DNA from: Micromonospora sp. WMMD1120 | GTDB taxonomy: Bacteria > Actinomycetota > Actinomycetes > Mycobacteriales > Micromonosporaceae | Length of the DNA: 64,000 bases | Reading direction: 5' to 3' | Assembly (NCBI RefSeq): GCF_029626235.1 | Contig: NZ_JARUBO010000005.1 | Location: forward strand, 7,040,001-7,104,000 | Part shown: piece by piece, positions 25,375 to 34,171 of the stretch | Layout: the number at the start of each line of letters is the position of its first letter | Position numbering within the stretch: position 1 is the first letter of the stretch | The notes under the pieces: model-generated | What the model saw: the letters and a program-made list of their open reading frames with translations, nothing else | Database searches by the model: none | Told to the model about the DNA's origin: nothing | Position numbers and translations under genes: made by a program

Positions 25375-28300
25375 TCACCGCTGGACGAAGACCGCCACGC
25401 TGCGCGCCGGCACGGTGAACGTCCCGGCCGCCCGGTCGAACGAGGCGGTACGCAGCACCGGGTCGGCCGAGTCGACGAGCACCGGGTGCAGCGCGACGTC
25501 CGCCCCGCGCAGACCGGTGAGCGTCTGCGTCGCCGTCTGCGGGGTGGCGTTGAACACCACCGTCACCGACGTCCACGGCCCGCCCAGCCCGCGGGCGTCC
25601 AGGGTCATGGTCAGCACACCCGGCGTCTCCTGCGCCCCGGACAGCGGGAACGCCACCCGCCGCTGCACCTGCTCGGCGGTGGCCAACCCGAACACCGGCG
25701 ACGACGCCCGGATGCGCAGCAGCTCGGCGTACCGGGCGTCGGTGGTGATGATCGCCGCGCAGTCCGGCACCAGCGCCGGGTCGGCCAGCAACGGCTTGGC
25801 GTACGACCACTTGTCGGCGTTGTCCGCGGCGGGCGGCAGACCGGCGCCGAACCCGTTGCCCTTGGCGCAGTCCCAGCGGATCTGGTTGAACCAGTCCCCC
25901 GAGTTGTACGAGTTGCGGTCCAGCGACTTCGACCGCAGCCGTTCGGTGCCGGTGGTGACGAAGCCGGTGCCCTGCCCCAGCACCACGGTGCCCAGCGCCA
26001 GCACCTGCATGCGGGAGCGGTCCGCCGCCGTGGTGGCCTGCGGCAGTTTGTACGCCAGCGCGTCGTACAGGATCTCGTTGTCGTGCGCGTCGGCGTAGGT
26101 GACGGCCTCCCCCGGCGCGGCGGTGTAGCCGGCCGGGGAGCCGTTGTAGTCGACCTGCGCCCCGGTGACCTGCCGTCCGGCGGTGTCGGTGAAGCGGTAG
26201 CCGCGCAGGTTGCCGGTGAGCCCCACCTTGATCAGGTCGTGGGCGTGCAGCAGGCGGGCCTTCTGCTCGGCCGGTGACCCGTTGACCGGGTCGCCGTTCG
26301 GGTCGGTGTAGAGCCCGGAGGCGAAGCCCTGCACGCGCGGGTTCGCGTCGAAGGGTCCACCGCCGCGTACCGCGTCGCGGAGCCGGTCGTTGAACGTGCC
26401 GATGCCGGTGCCGGCCATGTTGGCCTGGGTGGCCTGGACGAACCGGGCGTCGTTGGCGACCTCGCCGAAGTTCCAGCCCTCGCCGTAGAGCAGGATCGAC
26501 CGGCCGTCGACGCCGTCCCGGGCGACCGTCAGCCTGTCCAGCGCCGCGCGGACGGCCAGGATGTTCGCCTTCGGGTGGTGGCCCATCAGGTCGAACCGGA
26601 AACCGTCCACCCGGTACCGCTTCGCCCACGTGACCACCGAGTCGACCACCAGTTTGCCCATCATCGCGTGCTCGGGGGCGGTGTTGGCGCAGCAGGTGGA
26701 GTTGGCGACGGTCCCGTCGTCGAGCAGCCGGTGGTAGTAGCCGGGCACGATCTGGTCGAGCACCGAGGTCGCGTCGGTGCCGGCGGCCGAGGTGTGGTTG
26801 TAGACGACGTCCATGACCACCCGCAGACCGGCGTCGTTGACCCCGGCGACCATCCGCCGGAACTCGGTGGTCCGCGCCGCGCCGACCGGGTCGACGGCGT
26901 AGCCGCCCTCGGGCACCGTGTAGTGCAGCGGGTCGTACCCCCAGTTGTAGCCGTCGGTGTCGGCGACCGCCGCCACGCACTCCTGCTGTTCCTCCGAGTC
27001 CGGCGCGAGCGCCGCCAGGTCGCAGGCCGGTTGGCGCTGGTCGGCGCGCCGCTCCGGGATCGTCGCGAAGTCGAACGCGGGCAGCAGGTGCAGGTGCGTG
27101 ACCCCGGCGTCGCCGAGCGCCCGCAGGTGGGTCATGCCGGCGGTCTTCGGGTCGGTGAAGGCGAGGAACGTGCCCCGCCGCTCGGCCGGCACGGTGTCGT
27201 CGGCGATCGAGAAGTCCCGCACCGACAGTTCGCTGACCTGCGCCTTCGAGGCCGGCACCGGCGTCGGTTTGCGCAGTGTCCGCCAGCCGGGCGGGGCCAG
27301 CGCCGGGTCGTCCAGGTCGACGAGTTGGCTGTGCGTGGAGTCCGCGGCGAGGGCCACCGAGTAGGGGTCGGTGACCGAGGCGGTGACCATTTTCTGCGCC
27401 GCCGGCTGCCAGGCCCGCACCTCGTACCGGTAGTACCTGCCGGTCCAGGTGTGGTCGCCGCGCACCGACCAGACGCCGGTGCGGTCGTCGCGGCGCATCG
27501 GCACCGTTCGCGGCGCGGCGGTGGGTGAGTCGAAGAGTTGGAGCGCCACCGTCCGGGCGGTCGGCGCCCACAGCGCGAGGCTCGGCGTCCGCCCCGCGAA
27601 CGTCGGCCCGAGCGTCGCGTCGGTCGCCCGGGGGTACACGTCGTCGAGCACGCCGGGTAGCTGCACGCCGGTCGCCGCGAGCAGCGCGCCCTCGGCGTCG
27701 CGCTCGGTGACGAGCACCTGCCCGCGCAGCGCCGCCGGGACCTTCGCCAGGTCCGCGCGGTCCAGAGCGAAGCTGCGGTACGACCACAGGTGCGGGAACC
27801 GCGTGCGCTGGGCCTCGGTGAGCCCGTTGCGCTGCGCCCGCAGCGGCAGTGTGGTGTACGCCCCGGTCAGCTCCCCGTCGACCACGCGTACCCCGCCTTC
27901 GGGGGCGGTGACCAGCGCGTACGTCCTGCCGTCGGTGGGTGGGGTCTGCCACGCCACAGTGGACCTGTCGATCCAGTGCGCCTTCTGCTGGGTGATGTCG
28001 GTGTCCCCGCCGGTGCTGGTCGCGGTCGACGGCAGCAGCCGGCCCGGGGTTGCGGCGAGCAGCCACACCTCCCGGCCCGCGCTGGCGACGTCGAGCCGCT
28101 GGTCGTCGGGGAGATCCTTGGTGTCGCCCCGGTGGATGATGTAGTTCAGCCCGGTGGCCCCGGCCGCCAGCGGCACCCGGAACACCGCGCCGAACGCGTC
28201 CACGCTGCTCGGGCGCAGCGGGGCCGACCACTCGGTCGGGTTGGCCGCGCCGTCCCAGACGTGCAGGCCCCAGCCGTCGTAGTCGCCGTCGGTCCGCCGG

Positions 28301-30864
28301 TAGTGCAGCACGGCGGTGCCCTCCTCGACCGGTGGGTCCGGTTCGCCGGTGGCCGCCTGGCGGCTGGGATAGATCGCCGGGTCGCCCTGTTTGAGCCAGA
28401 CCTCACCGGTGGCGGTGACGTCGATGCCGCGGTCCTGGGCGACGTCCTTCGTGCCGTCGGCGTCGACCACCAGGAAGTTCACCGTCTTCGCGCCGGGCTT
28501 GAGCTTCACCCAGGCGAACCGGCCGTAGGAGTCCTCCCCGGCGAACTGTTGCCCCTTGGGCCACTCGGTGACGTACGCCGGGTCGATGTCACCCCAGGCG
28601 TAGAGCCCCCAGTCGTCGTACCCTCCGGCGGGGCGCTGGTAGTGCACGACCGCCCACTCCCGGGACCCGCCCTGCGGCGGCGTGCCGACGGTGGCGGTGG
28701 ACCGGGCCGTCGCGGTGCGGCCGCGGCCGTCGCGGACCACCGCCTTGTACTCGATCCGGGTGCCGCCGGCCAGGCCGGTCAGGTCGTGCGGCACCGTGTA
28801 CGGGGCGCGGTCGGCGCTGCCCAGCAGCGTCCAGCGTCCGCCGGCGACCCGGGCCGCGACCGTGACGGTGGCCAGCGGGTCCCCGGTGACCTGGGCGGTC
28901 ACCGCCGCCCGGGTGGCGACCGGAGTGCCCGGCGCCGGGCTGGTGATGGTGATGGTCGGCTTGGTGGTGGCGTGCGCGATGGGCGTGCCGGCCCGGTACG
29001 CCACCGCCGACAGCGGCGGCACCGTCACGGTGAGCTTGCCCTCTGCGGTCGCCGTGGTGCGGCCGGCGCCGCCGTAGATGCCGGTGAAGGTGGCGCCGGC
29101 CGACCAGGTGTCCACTGTGACAGTCTGCTCGGTGTCGGCGTTGTTGACCGCCACCAGGTACTCGGTCCGGTCGGCGGGAGCGACCCGGGAGGCGGCGAAG
29201 ACGCCGGGTCCGTCGGCGGCGTGCCGGGTGACCTGCACGCCGTCGCGCAGCGCCGGGTGCGTCTGGCGCAGCCGGCCCAGCTCGGCGATGGTCCGGTACA
29301 GCGGGTGGGCGGTGTCGAACTGGTCGCTGGCGTGGGTGCGGTCGGTGCCGAGCAGGTCGTCGTCGAGGTAGTCGGGCACCTTCGAGGCGAACATGTCCTG
29401 CCGGGCGTCCTTGTCGCCGCCGGGGCCGGTGAAGCCCTGCTCGTCGCCGGAGTAGATCACCGGTTGCCCCCGGGTCAGGAACATCAGCTGGTGGGCGAGT
29501 TGGTCGCGGCACAGGTGGGTGGCCGGGTCGCTGCCACCACCGGCGATGAACGAACCGATCCGGCCCATGTCGTGGTTGCCGAGGAAGGTGGGCAGCCGCC
29601 CCGCGTCGGTGTCGCGGGTGGCGTAGAGGTCGTCGCGGGCGTACACGTCGGCGAGGGCCTTCGCGGAGCCGGCGCCTGCGGTGAACCCGCGCGCCGCCTC
29701 CTGGAAGGGGAAGTCCAGGGTCGCCGGCAGGTTGCCCTGGCGGACGTAGCTGGAGGTGATCTCCGGGTCGGCGCTGTAGACCTCGCCGAACATGAAGAAG
29801 TCCTTCTTGCCGGCCTTCTCGGCGGCCCGTTCGATGCCCTGGCTGAACTGCGGCCAGAAGTCCATGTTGACGTGCTTGACGGTGTCCAGCCGGAACCCGT
29901 CGACGCCGAGCGCGCCGATCCAGTCCCCGTACGCCTTGGTCATCCCCCGGACCACCTCGGGGCGTTCGGTCCACAGGTCGTCGAGGCCGAAGAAGTCGCC
30001 GTACTCGCTGTTCTCGCCGGCGAAGGTGGAGTCACCCCGGTTGTGGTACATGGTGACGTCGTTGAGCCAGGCCGGCACCTTGACAGTGGCGTCCGCCGGC
30101 TCACCGAACGTCGGCGTGTACGGGAACGATCCCTCGTCGACCGGCGGGAATGCCCGACTGCCGTCGGCGTAGTTGCGGTCCTCGAACGCGCGCCCCCGCG
30201 CGTCGGTGTACGGCGACGTCGCCTTGTCCACGTACGCGTACTTGCCCTCGGCGTACTTGATCACGTCGGCGGTGTGGTTGACGATCACGTCGAGGTAGAT
30301 CTTGATCCCGCGCCGGTGGGCGAGCTGGACCAGCCTCTTCATTTCCTCGTTCGTGCCGAAGTGCGGGTCCACCTGGGTGAAGTCGGTGATCCAGTAGCCG
30401 TGGTAGCCGGCCGAGATGTCGTTTCCGGCGCCCTGCACCGGCCGGTTCTTGAAGACCGGGGCGAGCCAGATGGCGGTGGTGCCGAGCCCCTGGATGTAGT
30501 CGAGCTTGTCGATCAGGCCCTTGAGGTCGCCGCCGTGGTAGAAGCCCTTGTCGGTCGGGTCGAGCCCGGTGCGCAGCCGGTCGCCGGCGAGGCCGCCCCG
30601 GTCGTTGCGGGGGTCGCCGTTGGCGAACCGGTCCGGCAGGACGAAGTAGAACTGCTCGGCTCGCGCCCCGTTGCTGCCCGCCCTGAGCAGCGCTTCGGCG
30701 CTGGGCTCGGCGCGCCACTGGGCGGCTCCGCCGGTCGGGAGGGGGGCGTCGGTCCGTGCCGCCGCGACGGCGGGCGGCACGGCGACCGGAGCGCCGACGA
30801 GCGTGATGGTGAGCATCGAGACGAGGGCCAGCAGGGCGGTACGCGGTATCGGCGAGGGTTTCAT
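25375..30864 (-). CDS. Secreted two-domain amylopullulanase
   Basis: An 1,829-residue exported enzyme with signal peptide (residues 1-36). The N-terminal GH13 alpha-amylase domain (about 45-640) has the nucleophile in DGFRLDTVKHVN (about 323), the acid in MFGEVYSADP (about 360) and FLGNHD. An Ig-like domain follows, then two pullulanase-associated CBM41-type domains (from about 741 and 855, each HYxRxxGxYDxWGL), a CBM48, and a second GH13 pullulanase domain with VVMDVVYNHTSAAG, DGFRFDLMGHHP (about 1420), LLYGEGWNFGE (about 1460) and YADAHDNEILYD, ending in a DUF3372-like beta domain. It should cut both alpha-1,4 and alpha-1,6 bonds of starch. ATG has AGGAAGG 5 nt upstream. Confidence 0.92.
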   Translation of the reverse strand: MKPSPIPRTALLALVSMLTITLVGAPVAVPPAVAAARTDAPLPTGGAAQWRAEPSAEALLRAGSNGARAEQFYFVLPDRFANGDPRNDRGGLAGDRLRTGLDPTDKGFYHGGDLKGLIDKLDYIQGLGTTAIWLAPVFKNRPVQGAGNDISAGYHGYWITDFTQVDPHFGTNEEMKRLVQLAHRRGIKIYLDVIVNHTADVIKYAEGKYAYVDKATSPYTDARGRAFEDRNYADGSRAFPPVDEGSFPYTPTFGEPADATVKVPAWLNDVTMYHNRGDSTFAGENSEYGDFFGLDDLWTERPEVVRGMTKAYGDWIGALGVDGFRLDTVKHVNMDFWPQFSQGIERAAEKAGKKDFFMFGEVYSADPEITSSYVRQGNLPATLDFPFQEAARGFTAGAGSAKALADVYARDDLYATRDTDAGRLPTFLGNHDMGRIGSFIAGGGSDPATHLCRDQLAHQLMFLTRGQPVIYSGDEQGFTGPGGDKDARQDMFASKVPDYLDDDLLGTDRTHASDQFDTAHPLYRTIAELGRLRQTHPALRDGVQVTRHAADGPGVFAASRVAPADRTEYLVAVNNADTEQTVTVDTWSAGATFTGIYGGAGRTTATAEGKLTVTVPPLSAVAYRAGTPIAHATTKPTITITSPAPGTPVATRAAVTAQVTGDPLATVTVAARVAGGRWTLLGSADRAPYTVPHDLTGLAGGTRIEYKAVVRDGRGRTATARSTATVGTPPQGGSREWAVVHYQRPAGGYDDWGLYAWGDIDPAYVTEWPKGQQFAGEDSYGRFAWVKLKPGAKTVNFLVVDADGTKDVAQDRGIDVTATGEVWLKQGDPAIYPSRQAATGEPDPPVEEGTAVLHYRRTDGDYDGWGLHVWDGAANPTEWSAPLRPSSVDAFGAVFRVPLAAGATGLNYIIHRGDTKDLPDDQRLDVASAGREVWLLAATPGRLLPSTATSTGGDTDITQQKAHWIDRSTVAWQTPPTDGRTYALVTAPEGGVRVVDGELTGAYTTLPLRAQRNGLTEAQRTRFPHLWSYRSFALDRADLAKVPAALRGQVLVTERDAEGALLAATGVQLPGVLDDVYPRATDATLGPTFAGRTPSLALWAPTARTVALQLFDSPTAAPRTVPMRRDDRTGVWSVRGDHTWTGRYYRYEVRAWQPAAQKMVTASVTDPYSVALAADSTHSQLVDLDDPALAPPGWRTLRKPTPVPASKAQVSELSVRDFSIADDTVPAERRGTFLAFTDPKTAGMTHLRALGDAGVTHLHLLPAFDFATIPERRADQRQPACDLAALAPDSEEQQECVAAVADTDGYNWGYDPLHYTVPEGGYAVDPVGAARTTEFRRMVAGVNDAGLRVVMDVVYNHTSAAGTDATSVLDQIVPGYYHRLLDDGTVANSTCCANTAPEHAMMGKLVVDSVVTWAKRYRVDGFRFDLMGHHPKANILAVRAALDRLTVARDGVDGRSILLYGEGWNFGEVANDARFVQATQANMAGTGIGTFNDRLRDAVRGGGPFDANPRVQGFASGLYTDPNGDPVNGSPAEQKARLLHAHDLIKVGLTGNLRGYRFTDTAGRQVTGAQVDYNGSPAGYTAAPGEAVTYADAHDNEILYDALAYKLPQATTAADRSRMQVLALGTVVLGQGTGFVTTGTERLRSKSLDRNSYNSGDWFNQIRWDCAKGNGFGAGLPPAADNADKWSYAKPLLADPALVPDCAAIITTDARYAELLRIRASSPVFGLATAEQVQRRVAFPLSGAQETPGVLTMTLDARGLGGPWTSVTVVFNATPQTATQTLTGLRGADVALHPVLVDSADPVLRTASFDRAAGTFTVPARSVAVFVQR

Positions 30865-30918
30865 CGACGCCTTCCTCTGGTCGCTGATGGGCGCACGCTA
30901 GCCCTCGCCGAAACAATC

Positions 30919-30932
30919 TGCAATACCTTGCA
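30919..30932. promoter_or_regulatory. MalR-type operator candidate
   Basis: The inverted repeat TGCAATACCTTGCA (TGCAA-N4-TTGCA), 54 bp upstream of the amylopullulanase ATG, resembles the TTGCA-based operators known upstream of actinomycete amylase genes. A further CGCAA half-site follows at about 30941. A maltodextrin-responsive LacI-type repressor acting in trans is inferred. Confidence 0.5.
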
Positions 30933-30973
30933 AACACAGTCGCAATCCAGCAGTGTCCTTGCGGAAACATCGC

Positions 30974-31654
30974 TCAGAAGCCGCTACAGCGCGCCCCGTC
31001 CACAGTGCACCCGCGCGGCGTGGACGGTGCCCGCTCCAGGTGGAAACGCAACGACACCGAGCCACCCGGCGGCACGTCCACCCCGCTGGCGTAGGTGAAG
31101 CCGCCGTCGAACTGCCGCACCGTCCCCTGTGGAACGCCTTCCACCCAGGTGGTCACCAACCGTCCACCTCCGAACTCCAGCCGCACCGTCCACCCACGGC
31201 TCCGCGACGATCTGTTGACCATCGACACCTCGCCGATGAAACCCCCGTCGAAGCTCTGCACCACCCGGTAGCGCCCGGTCATCGCCGGCTGGTCCGGCAC
31301 GGCACGACTCGGTGAGCGGGTCACCACCGGCGCCTTCGGCGGCGCGACCGACGGGGATGGCGAGCTGGGCGTCGGGCTGGGTGGCAGTCCACTCGCCCGC
31401 CCCGACAATCCCGGCAGGGCCGGCGCCGGCGACGACACGGTGGTGGGCGCGCTCGGCGCGGCCACCGTCGACGGCACCGGCAACGTCGGCGGCAACGCGC
31501 CGTCCGGCGCGGGGCTACGCCCGCGGTACGCGCTCAGGGCGACGATGAGCAGCACCACCATCACGACGACACCGGCGCCCACCACGATCCAGGGCGACGA
31601 CGCGATCGCGACCGGACCGTGCGATGAGCGCGGAACACGGCGCATGCCGGACAT
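30974..31654 (-). CDS. Membrane-anchored CBM2-like protein, copy 1
   Basis: A 226-residue protein with a short cytoplasmic N-terminus, one membrane helix (about 20-43), a Pro/Ser/Thr-rich linker, and a C-terminal domain of about 100 residues (YRVVQSFDGGFIGEVSMVNRSSRSRGWTV...GCTVDGARC) with the layout of a CBM2 carbohydrate-binding beta-sandwich. The start has GAGGGAGG. It is a paralogue of the next gene on the same strand, with the same length and topology. It may tether cell wall or substrate glycans at the surface. The aromatic binding residues of a true CBM2 are only partly evident, so sugar binding is uncertain. Confidence 0.7.
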   Translation of the reverse strand: MSGMRRVPRSSHGPVAIASSPWIVVGAGVVVMVVLLIVALSAYRGRSPAPDGALPPTLPVPSTVAAPSAPTTVSSPAPALPGLSGRASGLPPSPTPSSPSPSVAPPKAPVVTRSPSRAVPDQPAMTGRYRVVQSFDGGFIGEVSMVNRSSRSRGWTVRLEFGGGRLVTTWVEGVPQGTVRQFDGGFTYASGVDVPPGGSVSLRFHLERAPSTPRGCTVDGARCSGF

Positions 31655-31819
31655 GTACCTCCCTCAGCGGACCGTCCGGGCAGCGTAGCGATCGATGCCC
31701 CGAGCCGGAAAGTTCGGTGGCGTCCTTCGCGGGCGGCCTGACGCGGGGCGGCCCGGCGACGACCTGACGCGGCACGGCCCGGCGGCGACCGGACGCGGGC
31801 GGGCGGGGTTTGGGCCCGC

Positions 31820-32500
31820 TCAGCCGATGCGGCAGTCGACCCCGTTGATCGTGCAGCGCAACGGTCGCTCCCCCGACTCGCCCCAGCCGATCCGCAGTCG
31901 CACCGCACGGGAGTCGCCCGGCCCCAGCGAACGGATGCCGCGCAACACGAACCTCCCGTCTCCGCGTCCCCGCACCGAGACCTCCTCGTCGTCGCTGACC
32001 CGCAGCGCCCACAGGTCGTCGTCGAACGCCAGCTCCACCTGCCAGTCCATCGACCGGCTCGACTCGTTGGCGATCGACAGGACCGCGGCGTCCCCGTCCC
32101 AGCCGTCGGTGCCGACCTGGTAGCGCGCGCTGACAGCGCCGGCCAGGGGCACCGCCGGCGCCGTCGAGGCGGTCACCCGGCCCTGCGCCGGAGTCGCGCT
32201 CACGCTGGCCCGCGGCGACGGTGTCCGGCTGCTGCGCGAGGGCCGCGGCGAGGTCGTACGCCGCTCCACCCCGGCCGGGGGCGGGCCCCCGGTCGCCGAC
32301 GTGGCGGCCGGCGCCGTGGGCAGGAACACCGGCGGCGCGGACTGCGGCGGGGTTTCCCGCTCCCTGGTCCGGAACGACAGCAGCGCGATCACCAGGAGCA
32401 CCACGAGCGCGCACACCCCGAGCAGCACCACGACCCACGGCACCGACACCAGCACCCGGGCCGCCCGTGAAGCTGCCGCACCCTCCGGCCGCACCGCCAT
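31820..32500 (-). CDS. Membrane-anchored CBM2-like protein, copy 2
   Basis: A 226-residue paralogue of the downstream neighbour, with one membrane helix (about 20-42), a Ser/Pro/Arg-rich linker and a C-terminal beta-sandwich (ARYQVGTDGWDGDAAVLSIANESSRSMDWQVEL...LRCTINGVDCRIG). The paired cysteines near the end match those in copy 1. The ATG at 32500 has GGGAG about 6 nt upstream, and is preferred over a frame-upstream start at 32521. Sequence divergence from copy 1 is high despite the identical length, so the duplication is old. Confidence 0.7.
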   Translation of the reverse strand: MAVRPEGAAASRAARVLVSVPWVVVLLGVCALVVLLVIALLSFRTRERETPPQSAPPVFLPTAPAATSATGGPPPAGVERRTTSPRPSRSSRTPSPRASVSATPAQGRVTASTAPAVPLAGAVSARYQVGTDGWDGDAAVLSIANESSRSMDWQVELAFDDDLWALRVSDDEEVSVRGRGDGRFVLRGIRSLGPGDSRAVRLRIGWGESGERPLRCTINGVDCRIG

Positions 32501-32627
32501 CAGGTCTCCCCTCGTCCCCACCGACGCGCCAGCGTAGCCAGCACCGCCACAACCGGAAACCAGGTGGGTAGGGATCGGGCCGACCGGACACGGAAAACGG
32601 CTCGACCCGGTGGACGGTCCCGGTCGG

Positions 32628-33017
32628 TCAGGCCGTCCGGACGACGGTGCAGATCAGCGGACCCTGATCGGCGGAGCGCAGCAGGTAGCGGTACCGCTCC
32701 CCGGGCACCGCCCGCCCCCGGCTGTCCAGGAACTCCCACTCCACCGCCACCATGGTCAGCAGCGCCGAGATCGGCTGCACGTCCTCGATCCGGGCGTGGG
32801 CCGCCACCAGCTCCCGATCCTGGTAGTCGGGCGCGGCGCCCACGAAGGACAACGCCACGGCGGCGGCCGACGTGAAGGAGAAGCTGTAGGTGTCCGCCAC
32901 CACCATCCCCGGCAGCGCGTAACAGCCGGCGATGGCCGGCAGGTCACCGGTGGTCAGGGCCACGCCGTACCGGTCGAAGAAATCGGTCAACGTGTCGAGG
33001 TCCGTGGAGGCGTTCAC
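32628..33017 (-). CDS. NTF2-like (SnoaL-type) small protein
   Basis: A 129-residue protein with the cone-like NTF2 pattern: LTDFFDRYGVALTTGDLPAIAGCYALPGMVVAD and a C-terminal VEWEFLDSRGRAVPGERYRYLLR. Such folds serve as small enzymes or binding domains; no specific substrate is indicated. It lies 37 bp downstream of the YiiX-like gene on the same strand, and the two are probably cotranscribed. Confidence 0.7.
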   Translation of the reverse strand: MNASTDLDTLTDFFDRYGVALTTGDLPAIAGCYALPGMVVADTYSFSFTSAAAVALSFVGAAPDYQDRELVAAHARIEDVQPISALLTMVAVEWEFLDSRGRAVPGERYRYLLRSADQGPLICTVVRTA

Positions 33018-33054
33018 AGCGACAGCAGTTGCCGGTCGACGCCGAGGTCAAACC

Positions 33055-33801
33055 TCAGCGCGGCGGCACCCGTACCTCGATCTCCGAGCCGAGCCGGGCG
33101 TCGGCGGCCAGACCGAGGTCGTCGCCGCTCCAGAACCGCCCCGGGTCGTACCAGTTCGGACGCCGACCCGCCGGCAGCAACCCCATGGCCTCATAGGTCA
33201 CCGCCACCACCTCGGCGCAGTACGCCGTCTCCAACGCCCGGTCCCGCTCGGCGGGCGCGCCGGCACGGCCCCCCGGTGCCCTCGCGGGGCCGCTGTGCTC
33301 GGCGCGGTCAGTTGGTGTGGGCCCCGGTTCCGGGCGGAGCAGACGCGGCAGCGCCGACAGACGGCCGGGGCGCGGCAGCGACGGCACCCGACCGCGCACC
33401 CACCGCCAGGCCAACTGCGCGGTGGACGGGAACGGCGTGCCGTCCAACCGGGCGATGGTGCGCAGCACCGCCCGTTCCATCTCCCCGTCGGCCGGCGGGT
33501 CGAGCTGCCGCAGCCAGGCGCGTTGGCCGTACCGGTTGGCCCAGACGCAGACCGCGTCCCGCAGGTCGTGCAGTTGGACGCCGCGCTGGTGGGTTCCGGA
33601 CCAGAGGTCCGGCAACGACCTGCCCAGCTCCGCGTGCCACATCAGCGGCGGCATGTCGTCAAGCACCACAGCCATGCCAACGTGGTTGACCGGGCTGTTG
33701 GTGGTGAACTGGATCGCCCGGTCCGGCACGCTGCGACCCCGGAACACCCACACGTCGCCGGTACGGGTCAGCTCGACGGCCTCATCCAGGCTGATGCTCA
33801 T
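33055..33801 (-). CDS. Permuted papain-like (YiiX/NlpC-P60 type) hydrolase
   Basis: A 248-residue protein with the circularly permuted NlpC/P60 order: the His in FTTNSPVNHVGMAVV comes first (about residue 40), and the Cys in TAYCAEVVAVTYEAMGLLP second (about residue 194). This is typical of YiiX/YebB-like lipid or peptide amidases. A disordered Pro/Arg-rich insert covers about residues 145-185. There is no signal peptide, so it may act in the cytosol. The ATG lies 8 nt after a minus-strand TAGGCT box, predicting leaderless transcription. Confidence 0.75.
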   Translation of the reverse strand: MSISLDEAVELTRTGDVWVFRGRSVPDRAIQFTTNSPVNHVGMAVVLDDMPPLMWHAELGRSLPDLWSGTHQRGVQLHDLRDAVCVWANRYGQRAWLRQLDPPADGEMERAVLRTIARLDGTPFPSTAQLAWRWVRGRVPSLPRPGRLSALPRLLRPEPGPTPTDRAEHSGPARAPGGRAGAPAERDRALETAYCAEVVAVTYEAMGLLPAGRRPNWYDPGRFWSGDDLGLAADARLGSEIEVRVPPR

Positions 33802-33808
33802 GAGGGTC

Positions 33809-33815
33809 TAGCCTA
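33809..33815. promoter_or_regulatory. Palindromic shared -10 box of two leaderless divergent genes
   Basis: Within CTAGCCTAG the plus strand reads TAGCCT (33809-33814, 6 nt before the ATG at 33821) and the minus strand reads TAGGCT (33815-33810, 8 nt before the ATG at 33801). Only 19 bp separate the two start codons, so both -10 elements overlap. Confidence 0.5.
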
Positions 33816-33820
33816 GGCGG

Positions 33821-34000
33821 ATGCGGCAACGAGTGCGGTGGTGGAAGGTCCTCGGGCTGGCCGGCCTCGCCGGTGTCGCGGCCTCCGGTGTGGTGATCGC
33901 CCGAGCCGAGCGGCGTCGGCGCGCGTACACCCCGGAGGAGATCCGGCAGCGACTGCTGGAACGGCACGCCCAGGCGGGCGACACGGCCAAGCCGGACTGA
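33821..34000 (+). CDS. 59-residue conserved membrane-associated small protein
   Basis: A small gene encoding MRQRVRWWKVLGLAGLAG, one hydrophobic helix (about residues 9-25), a basic RAERRRRAYTPEEIRQRLLERH segment and an acidic tail. It starts 6 nt after a TAGCCT box and so is probably leaderless. Similar single-helix proteins ending in YTPEEIRxRL are common in actinomycetes as I recall them, and the pattern W-W-K plus RRRxYTPEE argues for a real gene. Function unknown. Confidence 0.75.
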   Translation: MRQRVRWWKVLGLAGLAGVAASGVVIARAERRRRAYTPEEIRQRLLERHAQAGDTAKPD

Positions 34001-34046
34001 TCCCGCGTCCGCTGTGGACGCTGGTGGGGCCGCCGGGACAGGCGAC

Positions 34047-34125
34047 GTGATCGACTCGGGTTTCCGGAAACCGGGGCATCCTGCGCGCCGGAAGGCCCGA
34101 CTTCCAGGGACCCCGAGTGGATCAC
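34047..34125. repeat. Palindromic element copy A (hairpin element 6)
   Basis: The arms start GTGATCGACTCGGG and end CCCGAGTGGATCAC, with one mismatch, and pairing continues inward with small bulges (GGTTTCC / GGGACC, CGGAA / TTCC). It is downstream of the 59-residue protein gene. Copy B, 47 bp further on, is almost identical. Confidence 0.85.
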
Positions 34126-34171
34126 GGAGCCGGGCTGCCACGCCCGGACACCGGCCGCCCGGACAGGCGAC

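Noticed and set aside
25292..28231. 979-codon minus-strand ORF in another frame of the amylopullulanase
   Set aside because: Off-frame product of a GC-rich gene, Arg/Pro/Gly-rich.
27790..31098. 1,102-codon ORF opposite the amylopullulanase
   Set aside because: Antisense shadow; composition is Val/Gly/Arg-rich and no domain is seen.
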